Translations under genes and position numbers: made by a program
Part shown: in pieces, positions 9,185-18,546 of the stretch
Layout of the letters: every line of letters starts with the position of its first letter
How positions within the stretch are numbered: the first letter of the stretch is position 1
NCBI GenBank assembly: GCA_024693045.1
Contig: JAILLQ010000004.1
Coordinates: 42,737 to 106,736, forward strand
DNA: 64,000 bases
Source of the DNA: Treponema sp.
GTDB lineage: Bacteria; Spirochaetota; Spirochaetia; Treponematales; Treponemataceae
Direction: 5' to 3'
Notes under the pieces: generated by a model
Databases searched by the model: none
Told to the model about the DNA's origin: nothing
Seen by the model: the letters and a program-made list of their open reading frames with translations, nothing else

Positions 9185-10103
9185 AAGCCTTCACAATTTT
9201 TTTGACTAATGGATTTCTTACAACATCTTCTGCTGTAAGCTCAATCATTCCAATTTCGTCTATATCTTTTAAAAGTTCCCTTGCATGAATTAAACCAGAA
9301 GGAACTTTTTTAGGTAAATCAATTTGACTTGGGTCCCCTGTAATAAAAACTTTCGAATTTTCTCCCATACGAGTCAGAAACATTTTCATCTGTTCCTTTG
9401 TTGTATTCTGAGCTTCGTCGAGAATAACTACTGCATTATTCAGAGTCCTTCCCCTCATGTAAGCAAGAGGAGCTATTTCTACTACTTCAGATTCAACCAG
9501 TCGTTTTACAGTTTCTTTTGGCAAAATCATTTCCATTGAATCGTAAAGAGGTCGAAGATAGGGATTAATTTTATCTTCAAGGTCTCCCGGCAAAAAACCA
9601 AGACTTTCTCCAGCTTCAACAACAGGACGAGTTAGAATCAAGCGGCTCACCTTGTGCATTAAAACCAGGCGAAGGGCTTCTGCAACAGCTATAAAAGTTT
9701 TACCGCTTCCTGCGGCCCCATGAGCAAAAACCATGCTGCAATCCCTCATAGCCTGTATATATTCAGCCTGATTCTGAGTATGAGGATACACCTTTCTAAT
9801 TGCACCGGGAACCAATATAGAAATATTTTCCATATCAGCCTTGGCCTTTATATTCAACACAGAAGTGATAATGTCGCGGGTATTTTTTGTACCGTCTTGA
9901 ACTTCGTCAGTAATGCGGTCAATGATGTAGCGGAATTTTTCACGCAGGGCAAAATCATCCGTATCCACAGAAAGTTCATTCCCCCTTGTAAAAACCGGTA
10001 AGCCTAAGTGTTCTTCGATGAGTTTTAAATTGGTGTCATTAGTTCCACAAATAGAGGAAAGCATATCCATATCAGGAACTACAATAGTATATTCAGATTC
10101 CAC
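9159..10103 (-). CDS. PhoH family ATPase (YbeZ-like)
   Basis: 314 aa. The PhoH core has Walker A GAAGSGKTF (about residues 130-138), LTRPVVEAGESLGFLPGDL, and Walker B VVILDEAQNTTKEQ followed by MFLTRMG. A short N-terminal KH-like region precedes it. PhoH/YbeZ is an ATPase or putative RNA helicase that works with YbeY in rRNA processing, and its gene is commonly next to ybeY as here. It is the first gene of the phoH-pgpH-ybeY-corC-TPR run. The lptD-like stop lies 42 nt upstream, so read-through from uvrA-lptD is possible. Confidence 0.92.
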   Translation of the reverse strand: MESEYTIVVPDMDMLSSICGTNDTNLKLIEEHLGLPVFTRGNELSVDTDDFALREKFRYIIDRITDEVQDGTKNTRDIITSVLNIKAKADMENISILVPGAIRKVYPHTQNQAEYIQAMRDCSMVFAHGAAGSGKTFIAVAEALRLVLMHKVSRLILTRPVVEAGESLGFLPGDLEDKINPYLRPLYDSMEMILPKETVKRLVESEVVEIAPLAYMRGRTLNNAVVILDEAQNTTKEQMKMFLTRMGENSKVFITGDPSQIDLPKKVPSGLIHARELLKDIDEIGMIELTAEDVVRNPLVKKIVKAYENEQNEF

Positions 10104-10145
10104 TTTATATAATTGTAATCAAATTTGCTGTATTTCGCAACAAGA

Positions 10146-13100
10146 TTACTTAAGCTGCCATTCTCCATACTTATCTACAATTTCTGTCTTCATGGCACTT
10201 ACAGGCCTCCATACAATAGAAATAGTTATATAGGGGTTAAAGTCGTAACTTTTTACACCATCTTCTGTCACAAGACGTGGTTCAACTTTAAAGGAAGCAT
10301 TGAAGTCCCAGTCGTGAAGTTCATGAGTCAAAGTCAAATTCAAACTTTTAAGTTTAAAACCGGAAGCTTCCCTAAGGCTGTCATCATCAAAACGGAAGGA
10401 ATTAGCTAAATCTTTAAATATATTAGTTTCTCCGCTTAAGCCGATTTCGTTTCCGAAGTATCTATAGATAACTGAATTTTTTACACTTGCCGAAAAGCTC
10501 ATTGTAAAGAATTCGTGAATTTTAAGAGACAGACTTGGTGCAAAAGTAAAATAACTTTCTGTTGGCTTTAAGAGATTTGCAACAATACTTGTATTTACAC
10601 CAGCACCTAAAGAAATACGGTTCTTCCAGCGATAAAAAGTTTTTGTTCCAGGAGCATAGGAAAGAGAAAAGTTGTAAGGTAAGAATTCTGATTCAGATCT
10701 CTGGTGCCAGCCGGAACTTGTCACAGTATTTCCGTCATCATCTTTTACGCCATTGGCAACTTCTGTATCACTATAAAAGTCATACCCCTTAGTATAAGAC
10801 ATTTGATATGAGGCTGTAAGACCGAACCAGCTGAAAGAAAATTTTAAAGAATCGTTGTATTCGTCTTCCAGATTGAAATTATAACTGGCAGAAGCAGACA
10901 TTGTATTACCAAGAACTTTTCCAGAAACTGTAAGACTTTGTTTTAAAGGCTGTTTTTCCCATTCATCTTCTTCACTAGTTGTTCCATCATCATTAGTTAC
11001 TGTTGAAGTAACTTTTTTCACCCCTGATTCAATCTGATAAGTCGTTAGAGGAAATTTAAGTTTGAGAGTTCCATAATAACTTTCATCCAATGGTTTTAGA
11101 GTTGTAGTTAATGTAAAACTCTGACTAAAAGTTGAATCCATCTGGTTGGTTGCAAATGTAAAATCCAGTGCATTAGTTGTAATAGACTCTTCGTCAGACC
11201 AGTCAACCCAGTGGTAATCCCATTCAGGATCATCTTTATCAGAATCGTATTCATCTGCAAGGAATTCTGTACGAATCATTTTTACAGTAGAACGCCAGGT
11301 AATTCCAGTTTCTTTAATAACAGGAATAAAAGTAAAAGGCTTAAGAGAAACTGTATTTGTATTTGTCAAATCCTGTTTTTCTGCCGCATAGTCAGTTTTC
11401 TTTAATGACGCAGCAGCTGATTCTGTATACCAGGCCGTTTCTGCAGCCTTTAAAACATTTCCATTTGAATCCATTACAGCTTCATCATTTATATGAATAT
11501 AAGGGTGTTTTTGCCATACAGGACTATAAGTATAAGAATTTGAAACTGTAAAAAAATTGCCGCCATAGGTAAAATTATTATCCACTGTAATAGGCAGCTT
11601 AAATGTGTACATCGTAGACTTAAGTTCATTCCAGTCAAAATCATCTGCTGTCTTTAAATTAGATGAAGAATAGGCAACCTGAGTTGTAAGATAAGGCTTT
11701 ACAGAATACTTCATAGAAAAAGAAGGCCCCGGAATTTCGGTTGTAGAAGAAGAAACTCCTGTCAAAAGAGGTAACAGAGAGGAACTGAATTTTTCTTCGT
11801 CTTTTGATTCTTCCTTTTTGTCTTCAACTTCAGATTTTTTTTCAGAATCATTTTCTGATTTTTCTTCGGCTTCTTTTTTTGCCCTGTCTTCTTCCCTTCT
11901 CTTTATTTCTGCTTTTGTCATAAATTCTTCGGGACTTACAAGTGGTGTAGCAAAAGAAATCTGCTTATTCTTATTTGCTGTTTTTTTAGAAGAAGACAAA
12001 TCTATAAGAGTTCCACTTAAAGTTGCATTAATTGTTGCAGGTGTTATTTGCGAAGGATAATAGAATTTTCGTTCAGGGGTATAGGTCTGCCAAGCCGTTA
12101 ATTCGGTTTCATTGTAAATGGGTTCATAAGTAGTAGTATCGTAAAGAGGTAAACCCGTAGAAGTATCGTATTGAGGTGTCAAGCTGTCGTTTGTAAGATT
12201 ATCTGTATCAACTGTCAATGTAGAAAAAACAAGAGATGAGTTCAAAGAAAAAGAAAGAGTTGAAACATAAGGCTTTATAAATGCCGGTAGAGGAACAGTA
12301 TAGGAGCTGGAAAGAGTCCAGTTAAATGAAGAAACTTCATTAGTTGTAGTCGATTCTTCGTCTGTATCACTTTGGCTTTGATTTATAAGAAAACTAACCC
12401 AGTCCATAGTTTCTTCGCGGGTACCAAAATGGTCTGTAAAATAAGGATCTGAATACAGAGGCAAAGACAAAGAAAGCGAAAATGGACTTGTAAGAGTAGT
12501 TTTAAATTCACCGCTGTAACGGAAAGGTAAAGTCATTCCAAGGAGATTTGACTTATCATAAATCTTGTTTCCCAGAGGTGAATATGGAAGGTATTCTCCG
12601 GACTCACTTTCTTTAAAGACTGTGTTGGAAAAACCTAATTTTGCTGTAACATCAATTTCAGAAAAATATTTTGGCGGCTTAAAGACCCCCTGAACTCCTG
12701 CCATTACACCAAGATTTGTGTAATAGTCTCCCATTACTTTAAAATACTTGGAAGTATCTCCTTTGTAATCCTTATCAAGATTGTGAAGCATAATACCTTC
12801 AACCTTCTGCTCTTTTAAAACTGAAGGTTTTACAAAGTTAAAGAGAGCTTTTAACTTTTCAGAAGCGTCACTGTCTGAAGAAGATGAAGAGGATGAGGAA
12901 CTTGTATTACTTAAGGGTTTTCGACCATACAGATAGGCAGTTGTTTGCATAAAATAGCCGCGTTTTTTTTCAAATCCAAACACAGGATTAAAAATCAACT
13001 CATCTTTCGGATAGTAGAAGTATGGAAGATATAAGACTGGACAAGGACCAACAAAGACTCTTGCATTCAAAAAGGCAAATTCTCCACCTGGTAGAAGCCA

Positions 13101-13817
13101 GATGCGATTAGCCTTAATTCGCCAGTGAGGGTCTTCGTCATCACAAAAGGTGAGTTCACCATCTTTAAATGTAATCGTATTTGATTCGCTGCGGCCAAAG
13201 ATATCGCTTGCAACAATCAAAGTTGAACCACCCGGAAGATTTAAGGCATCAGATTGAGTCTGAACAACCCGGCTATCGTCGAAAATACCTTCCAGTGTAG
13301 AAGTATTGAACATAAGGGAAGAAGCTGAAACTGTCTGGGAACCCGCCGTTTCTGTTGTCTGTTCAAGAGAAACGTTACCTTCTGCGTAAATCATTTCGCT
13401 GGTTCTGTCATATCTAACAGAATCTGCATTAATTACATTTTTTGTAGAACCTTTAGTTACAGAAATTTTTACATCCCCAGTTAGGACAATTACATCGTTA
13501 CCAGTTTCCTTATCTTTTTCGTAACGGGTATTTCTTGCATTTTCAATATTTATTGTTGTCTTTGTATCTTCTGGCTTTTCTTCTTTTGATTCTTTCTCTT
13601 TGTCTTTGTCAGTTTTATTTTCATTTGAAGAATCATTTTCAGCCTTTCCTTTACTTGATTTATCTTCTTTATCTTCAGTTTTTTCGACCGACTCATTTAA
13701 AGTCTGCTTTTCTTCATTTTCAGCTGCAGAATTACTTATTTCTTCTGCAAATAAAGAAGCAGAAAGCAGCAATAAAGAGAAAATCAAACTTTTTACAATA
13801 AGGCTAAACTTTTTCAT
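10146..13817 (-). CDS. lptD: LptD-like outer-membrane assembly protein, 1223 aa
   Basis: Signal peptide (residues 1-24, cleavage after LFA), then about 60 residues of Lys/Glu/Asp/Ser-rich low complexity, then an OstA/LptA-like beta-taco domain (VLTGDVKISV, INADSVRYDR, IYAEGNVSLE; about 100-230) and a very long C-terminal beta-barrel region with the LptD-type LPYFYYP segment (about 265). Treponemes carry LptD homologues although some lack typical LPS, so the cargo may be another glycolipid. A highly charged block (about residues 635-685, RREEDRAKKEAEEK) interrupts the barrel part and is probably a loop. Located 18 nt downstream of uvrA. Confidence 0.82.
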   Translation of the reverse strand: MKKFSLIVKSLIFSLLLLSASLFAEEISNSAAENEEKQTLNESVEKTEDKEDKSSKGKAENDSSNENKTDKDKEKESKEEKPEDTKTTINIENARNTRYEKDKETGNDVIVLTGDVKISVTKGSTKNVINADSVRYDRTSEMIYAEGNVSLEQTTETAGSQTVSASSLMFNTSTLEGIFDDSRVVQTQSDALNLPGGSTLIVASDIFGRSESNTITFKDGELTFCDDEDPHWRIKANRIWLLPGGEFAFLNARVFVGPCPVLYLPYFYYPKDELIFNPVFGFEKKRGYFMQTTAYLYGRKPLSNTSSSSSSSSSDSDASEKLKALFNFVKPSVLKEQKVEGIMLHNLDKDYKGDTSKYFKVMGDYYTNLGVMAGVQGVFKPPKYFSEIDVTAKLGFSNTVFKESESGEYLPYSPLGNKIYDKSNLLGMTLPFRYSGEFKTTLTSPFSLSLSLPLYSDPYFTDHFGTREETMDWVSFLINQSQSDTDEESTTTNEVSSFNWTLSSSYTVPLPAFIKPYVSTLSFSLNSSLVFSTLTVDTDNLTNDSLTPQYDTSTGLPLYDTTTYEPIYNETELTAWQTYTPERKFYYPSQITPATINATLSGTLIDLSSSKKTANKNKQISFATPLVSPEEFMTKAEIKRREEDRAKKEAEEKSENDSEKKSEVEDKKEESKDEEKFSSSLLPLLTGVSSSTTEIPGPSFSMKYSVKPYLTTQVAYSSSNLKTADDFDWNELKSTMYTFKLPITVDNNFTYGGNFFTVSNSYTYSPVWQKHPYIHINDEAVMDSNGNVLKAAETAWYTESAAASLKKTDYAAEKQDLTNTNTVSLKPFTFIPVIKETGITWRSTVKMIRTEFLADEYDSDKDDPEWDYHWVDWSDEESITTNALDFTFATNQMDSTFSQSFTLTTTLKPLDESYYGTLKLKFPLTTYQIESGVKKVTSTVTNDDGTTSEEDEWEKQPLKQSLTVSGKVLGNTMSASASYNFNLEDEYNDSLKFSFSWFGLTASYQMSYTKGYDFYSDTEVANGVKDDDGNTVTSSGWHQRSESEFLPYNFSLSYAPGTKTFYRWKNRISLGAGVNTSIVANLLKPTESYFTFAPSLSLKIHEFFTMSFSASVKNSVIYRYFGNEIGLSGETNIFKDLANSFRFDDDSLREASGFKLKSLNLTLTHELHDWDFNASFKVEPRLVTEDGVKSYDFNPYITISIVWRPVSAMKTEIVDKYGEWQLK

Positions 13818-13835
13818 CTAAAAACAAATATTTAT

Positions 13836-16688
13836 TTATCGGTTACCTTTGAGCATTTCTTTGATAAATTGCCCCGTATACGAAGCTTCTTCATCCGCAA
13901 CTTCTTCAGGACTTCCCCTTGCAATTATATTTCCGCCTCTAAAACCACCTTCAGGACCCAAATCCAAAATGTAATCTGCCTGACAAATTACATCAAGGTT
14001 GTGTTCAATCATGACAACAGTATTTCCCTGCTCAACCAAACGCTGTATTACTTCCATGAGCATTTTTACATCTGCAAAATGAAGACCTGTTGTAGGCTCA
14101 TCCATTATGTAAAGAGTTTTTCCTGTCGAAACTCTGGCAAGTTCGGTTGCAAGTTTTACACGTTGAGCTTCACCACCAGAAAGAGTAAGCGCACTCTGAC
14201 CTAATTGAATATAACCAAGCCCAACAGATTTTAATGTTTCCAGTTTACGCGATATATGTGGAATCGAAACAAAAAAATCAGCAGCTTCTTCAATAGTCAT
14301 ATTCAAAACATCATTTATGCTCTTACCTTTATATAACACTTCAAGGGTTTCACGGTTAAATCTTTTTCCACCACAGACATCACATGTGATAAAAACATCA
14401 GGTAAAAAGTTCATTTCGATTGTAATAGTACCGCTTCCCTGACAATTTTCACATCGACCACCCTTTACATTAAAACTGAATCGTCCCTTGGTGTATCCGT
14501 TTGCCTTTGCTTCAGGAAGACTTGCAAAAAGATCTCTGATTGCATCAAAAACACCAACATAGGTAGCAGGATTACTTCTAGGAGTTCTTCCAATAGGGCT
14601 CTGGTCGATATTGATAACCTTATCAATTGCTTCAAATCCTTCTATTGACTCATATGCTCCAACAGGATAAGAAGTTCTCATGATTTTGTTAGAAAGCAAA
14701 GGATAAAGAACATCACTCATAAGAGTTGATTTTCCACTACCAGATACACCTGTAATACAGGTAAAAGTTCCCAAAGGAATATCTATAGAAACATTCTTTA
14801 AATTGTGTTCAGTAACACCCTTTAATGAAATAAAGTTTCCATTTCCCTTACGTCTTTTTTCAGGGATTTTCATGAAAAGAGTTCCTGCCAGATATTGACC
14901 AGTCTTACTTTCTTTGACTTTCATAACTTCTTCCGGACTACCGGCAGCAACAACCTTACCCCCATGAATTCCAGCTCCAGGGCCAATATCAACAAGAAAA
15001 TCTGCAGTTCGCAAGGTCTGCTCATCGTGTTCAACAACAATTACTGTGTTCTGCTGGTCTCTAAGATAAGTTAGAGTATCAATAAGTTTCTGGTTATCCC
15101 TCTGATGTAAACCGATTGAAGGCTCGTCAAGAATATACATAACTCCAGTTAATGCAGAACCTATCTGTGTCGCAAGCCTGATTCTCTGAGCTTCACCACC
15201 GCTTAAAGTTTCTGCAGAGCGTTCCAGAGTAAGATAATCAAGCCCTACATCTTTAAGAAATTTTAAGCGATTTTTTATTTCTTTTAAAACCTGGGAAGCA
15301 ATTGACTTCTCTGTTTCTGAAAGTTCAAGATTTTCAAAGAAATCAATAGATTCCTGAACGCTCAAATTTGTAAGTTCAAAAATATTTTTTCCACCTACTG
15401 TAACTCCAAGAGCTTCGGGTCTAAGACGTTTTCCATGACAGGAAGAACATTCAGAAATAGACATGTATTTTTCTTCAATGCGAACTCTCTGAGCTTCTCC
15501 CCAGGCTTCTGCATGGCGTCTCTTCATGTCGCCTATAACTCCAGGCCAGGGGCGATTATATTCAGAGAAACCTTCACCGCTTTGTTTTTTGTAAATCCAG
15601 TGAATATTCTTTTCAGTGTCACCTTTCCACAAAAAATCAAACTGATTTTTACTCAAGTCCTTAATTGGTGTATCCAATGAAAATCCACCAGCTTCAGCAA
15701 CTGCCGCAAACATAGAGCGGTTCCATTCGCTTTCAGGATTATAAAAAGGCAGAGCCCCCTGATTAAAAGAAAGCGAATCATCTGGAAGAATTTTTGAATT
15801 ATCCCACTCCATTTTCTGACCTAAACCGGTACATTCAGAACAGGCTCCAAAAGGGTTATTGAAGGAAAAAAGTCGTGGCTGCAATTCAGGAATAGAAATT
15901 CCACAGTCTGGACAGGCATTTTTCTGGCTAAAGAATACTTCTTCATCTTTATCGCCAATACGCTTTGTTACAACAATAATTCCATTAGCACTGTTCAAAG
16001 CAGTTTCAACACTGTCCGACAGGCGCTTTCTGACATCAGAGTTTAAAACTATTCGGTCTACAACAATTTCGATAGAATGCTTTTTCTGTTTATCAAGTTT
16101 AATCGGGTCATCTAACAAAGCCATTACACCATCGATACGAGCCCTAACAAAACCAGATTTTTTTGCATCTTCAATAATTTTTGTATGCTCACCTTTTTTT
16201 CCGCGTATAACCGGAGCTAAAATTTGAATTTTTGTATCTGGCTCCCAAGACATAATAGAATCGACTATCTGGTCAACACTCTGCTCGCGAATTTCTCTAC
16301 CGCAATTTGGACAGTGAGCGTGACCCGTTCTAGCGTAAAGCAAACGATAATAGTCATATATTTCGGTAATTGTTCCGACTGTTGAACGAGGATTTTTATT
16401 AGTAGATTTCTGTTCAATTGAAATAGCAGGAGAAAGACCTTCTATCAAATCTACATCAGGTTTATCCATCGTACCCAAAAACTGGCGGGCATATGAGGAA
16501 AGACTTTCCATATAACGGCGCTGGCCTTCAGCAAAAAGAGTATCAAAGGCTAGAGAACTTTTTCCGGATCCAGAAAGCCCCGAAATGACAATCAATTTAT
16601 TTCTAGGCAATTCAAGATCAATATTCTTTAAGTTGTGTTCTCTGGCTCCGCGAATTACAATTTTGTCGTTGTTAAAAATATGTTCCAC
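13836..16688 (-). CDS. uvrA: excinuclease ABC subunit A
   Basis: UvrA is the damage-recognition ATPase of nucleotide excision repair. The 950-aa frame shows both ABC ATPase halves: Walker A GLSGSGKSSLAF and GVSGSGKSTLMS, signature LSGGEAQRIRL and LSGGEAQRVKL, Walker B YILDEPSIGLHQ and YIMDEPTTGLHF. It also has zinc-binding CPNCG, CPDCG and C-terminal CENCQGSG/CDVCGGKR pairs. Length and order are normal. It appears co-transcribed with lptD downstream. Confidence 0.97.
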   Translation of the reverse strand: MEHIFNNDKIVIRGAREHNLKNIDLELPRNKLIVISGLSGSGKSSLAFDTLFAEGQRRYMESLSSYARQFLGTMDKPDVDLIEGLSPAISIEQKSTNKNPRSTVGTITEIYDYYRLLYARTGHAHCPNCGREIREQSVDQIVDSIMSWEPDTKIQILAPVIRGKKGEHTKIIEDAKKSGFVRARIDGVMALLDDPIKLDKQKKHSIEIVVDRIVLNSDVRKRLSDSVETALNSANGIIVVTKRIGDKDEEVFFSQKNACPDCGISIPELQPRLFSFNNPFGACSECTGLGQKMEWDNSKILPDDSLSFNQGALPFYNPESEWNRSMFAAVAEAGGFSLDTPIKDLSKNQFDFLWKGDTEKNIHWIYKKQSGEGFSEYNRPWPGVIGDMKRRHAEAWGEAQRVRIEEKYMSISECSSCHGKRLRPEALGVTVGGKNIFELTNLSVQESIDFFENLELSETEKSIASQVLKEIKNRLKFLKDVGLDYLTLERSAETLSGGEAQRIRLATQIGSALTGVMYILDEPSIGLHQRDNQKLIDTLTYLRDQQNTVIVVEHDEQTLRTADFLVDIGPGAGIHGGKVVAAGSPEEVMKVKESKTGQYLAGTLFMKIPEKRRKGNGNFISLKGVTEHNLKNVSIDIPLGTFTCITGVSGSGKSTLMSDVLYPLLSNKIMRTSYPVGAYESIEGFEAIDKVINIDQSPIGRTPRSNPATYVGVFDAIRDLFASLPEAKANGYTKGRFSFNVKGGRCENCQGSGTITIEMNFLPDVFITCDVCGGKRFNRETLEVLYKGKSINDVLNMTIEEAADFFVSIPHISRKLETLKSVGLGYIQLGQSALTLSGGEAQRVKLATELARVSTGKTLYIMDEPTTGLHFADVKMLMEVIQRLVEQGNTVVMIEHNLDVICQADYILDLGPEGGFRGGNIIARGSPEEVADEEASYTGQFIKEMLKGNR

Positions 16689-16755
16689 AATATAGAATTA
16701 TAATGAAAAACATATAGAGTTGAAAGATTCTTTTGAAAAGAGAGACTTTTATAAA

Positions 16756-18441
16756 CTAATTTTTTGGTTTTGGTATTGGATTTCTAATATCCAATCGTCT
16801 TTCCGCAAGGAATTCTTTTCCATCTTTTTCATAGGCTGTAAAGTTTTTACCACTTGCCTTTGCCTTGTACATATTTTTATCGGCTTGTTCAATAGGATTT
16901 TCAGGAACCATTCCTATTCCAAAACTAGCTGTTATGCGAACATCCTTTTCAAGTCTAGTACGAGAAATTGAAGATCTAAGATCTTCTGAAAGTCGGATAG
17001 CTTTTTCAAGGTCGTTATTTTCAATAATAATGACAAACTCTTCTCCACCATATCTATAAGCGGTAACTCCCCTTTCTTCCTTTTTCGATAAAGTTTTTGC
17101 AACAAACTGAAGAACGTAATCACCGTAAGCGTGACCATAAGTGTCATTGATGTGTTTAAAATTATCAATATCGAGCATTATAGCCGCATATTTTTTATTT
17201 AGTAGAGAATATTTTTTTATTTTTGTATTTAAAGACCCCCGGTTATTCAAACGAGTAAGGGGATCCAACTGAAGCTGGCTATAGAGAGAGATAATTATTA
17301 TGAAAGCAACAAGCAGAACAATAAAGTTGCCGTAAATCTGTTTAACCTTTCTTACTCTCACTTCTTTTATATCAGTTTTAAGAGTAAGTGTTTCCATAAT
17401 TTCAAGAAATTTTTCACGAGTCAACTGAGTAAACTGTCTTAGTAAATCAGCTTCAAACTTTTCAGCTACTTCAGAAAGTTCAAAGAAAATCTGATTTCTG
17501 GCATCTTTCATTGTTTCCGGTACAGACATCATTACTTTTTTGGTATAACGAAGTTTTAAATTTGTAAAAAAGTACTGGTCACAATAATCAGAATACATTT
17601 TTAAATAGCTCAAACCTTCCTCGTATTTTCCAAGGGCTATTGAACTTTCTGTCATAACCTGGAGAACAGGAAGATAAAAATCAAATGCATTAAACTGAGA
17701 TACAATTTCTTCTGAAGAATAATATACTTTATAAAGCCTTTTTGAATCTTCATAGGCCTTAAGATAATCGTTCTTGTACAGACTTATCATGGTTTTTATA
17801 ACTTCTGCAGAACGACGATAACTTACTCCGAATTGAGGATTGAAGGTATTGATAAACTCTGATTCAGAATCAGCAATAATCTGATTGGCAGCTTGTTCTG
17901 CTTCTACAAACTTTCCTTCCTCTACACTTAGCCGGGATAAAACCTGAAGGGACTGCAAACGGGTAAATTCATTCTCACACTCATAAAAGGGTCTTATTTC
18001 ATAGGCTTTTCTTATCATTAGACTCGCCTCGGAATCATCACCCAATTCCTGAAAGTATTTTGCCATATTTGCATAAAGATAAACCAAATCGTCTTTATTA
18101 CCGGCCTTTTCGGCATAAAACAAGGCATAACCGACATTGTCAAAAAAAGAAGTCATATCATAATTTGTATAAAACAATGTTGATTTAAGCATATATAGTT
18201 CACTCAACTGCTTTACTGTCAAATTATGTAATTCCAAAAGATTGTTTATGATTTTAAGGTCATAAGAAATACTGTTCTGAGTAAATTTCATATTGTGAAT
18301 TTCTCTATCCATCTTTTTTTCATTATTTTTTTGAACTTTTGATACATAAAGGCGATAACTACCTAATCCAAGTAAATTCACCAACAGAACTATAATGAGA
18401 ACTAAAATGATTTTCTTATTAATATTGCGCCTGTATTTCAT
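16756..18441 (-). CDS. membrane-bound diguanylate cyclase with TPR-like sensor region
   Basis: 561 aa. One membrane helix lies near residues 10-28 and a second near 370-388. Between them is a helical region with TPR-like units (ALFYAEKAGNKDDLVYLYANM, EASLMIRKAYEIRP), probably periplasmic. The C-terminal GGDEF domain (about 395-545) has LTRLNNRG, DIDNFKHINDTYGHAYGD and the active-site YRYGGEEF, so it should make cyclic di-GMP. The signal sensed is unknown. It has its own unit, separated from gltD by a terminator. Confidence 0.88.
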   Translation of the reverse strand: MKYRRNINKKIILVLIIVLLVNLLGLGSYRLYVSKVQKNNEKKMDREIHNMKFTQNSISYDLKIINNLLELHNLTVKQLSELYMLKSTLFYTNYDMTSFFDNVGYALFYAEKAGNKDDLVYLYANMAKYFQELGDDSEASLMIRKAYEIRPFYECENEFTRLQSLQVLSRLSVEEGKFVEAEQAANQIIADSESEFINTFNPQFGVSYRRSAEVIKTMISLYKNDYLKAYEDSKRLYKVYYSSEEIVSQFNAFDFYLPVLQVMTESSIALGKYEEGLSYLKMYSDYCDQYFFTNLKLRYTKKVMMSVPETMKDARNQIFFELSEVAEKFEADLLRQFTQLTREKFLEIMETLTLKTDIKEVRVRKVKQIYGNFIVLLVAFIIIISLYSQLQLDPLTRLNNRGSLNTKIKKYSLLNKKYAAIMLDIDNFKHINDTYGHAYGDYVLQFVAKTLSKKEERGVTAYRYGGEEFVIIIENNDLEKAIRLSEDLRSSISRTRLEKDVRITASFGIGMVPENPIEQADKNMYKAKASGKNFTAYEKDGKEFLAERRLDIRNPIPKPKN

Positions 18442-18471
18442 TTACCACATTATAATTGCATAATCATATTT

Positions 18472-18514
18472 TTGCAAAAAAAAAGGCGTAGAATTCAATT
18501 TCTACGCCTTTCTT
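18472..18514 (-). terminator. intrinsic terminator of gltBD
   Basis: A perfect 12-bp stem, AAAGGCGTAGAA (18482-18493) paired with TTCTACGCCTTT (18500-18511), has a 6-nt loop. Read on the minus strand the stem is followed by a run of T residues (complement of 18473-18481). It lies 33 bp beyond the gltD stop and upstream of the cyclase gene start. Confidence 0.9.
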
Positions 18515-18546
18515 CTATATTATAAGCTTTTTACATTTGCGCTCGA

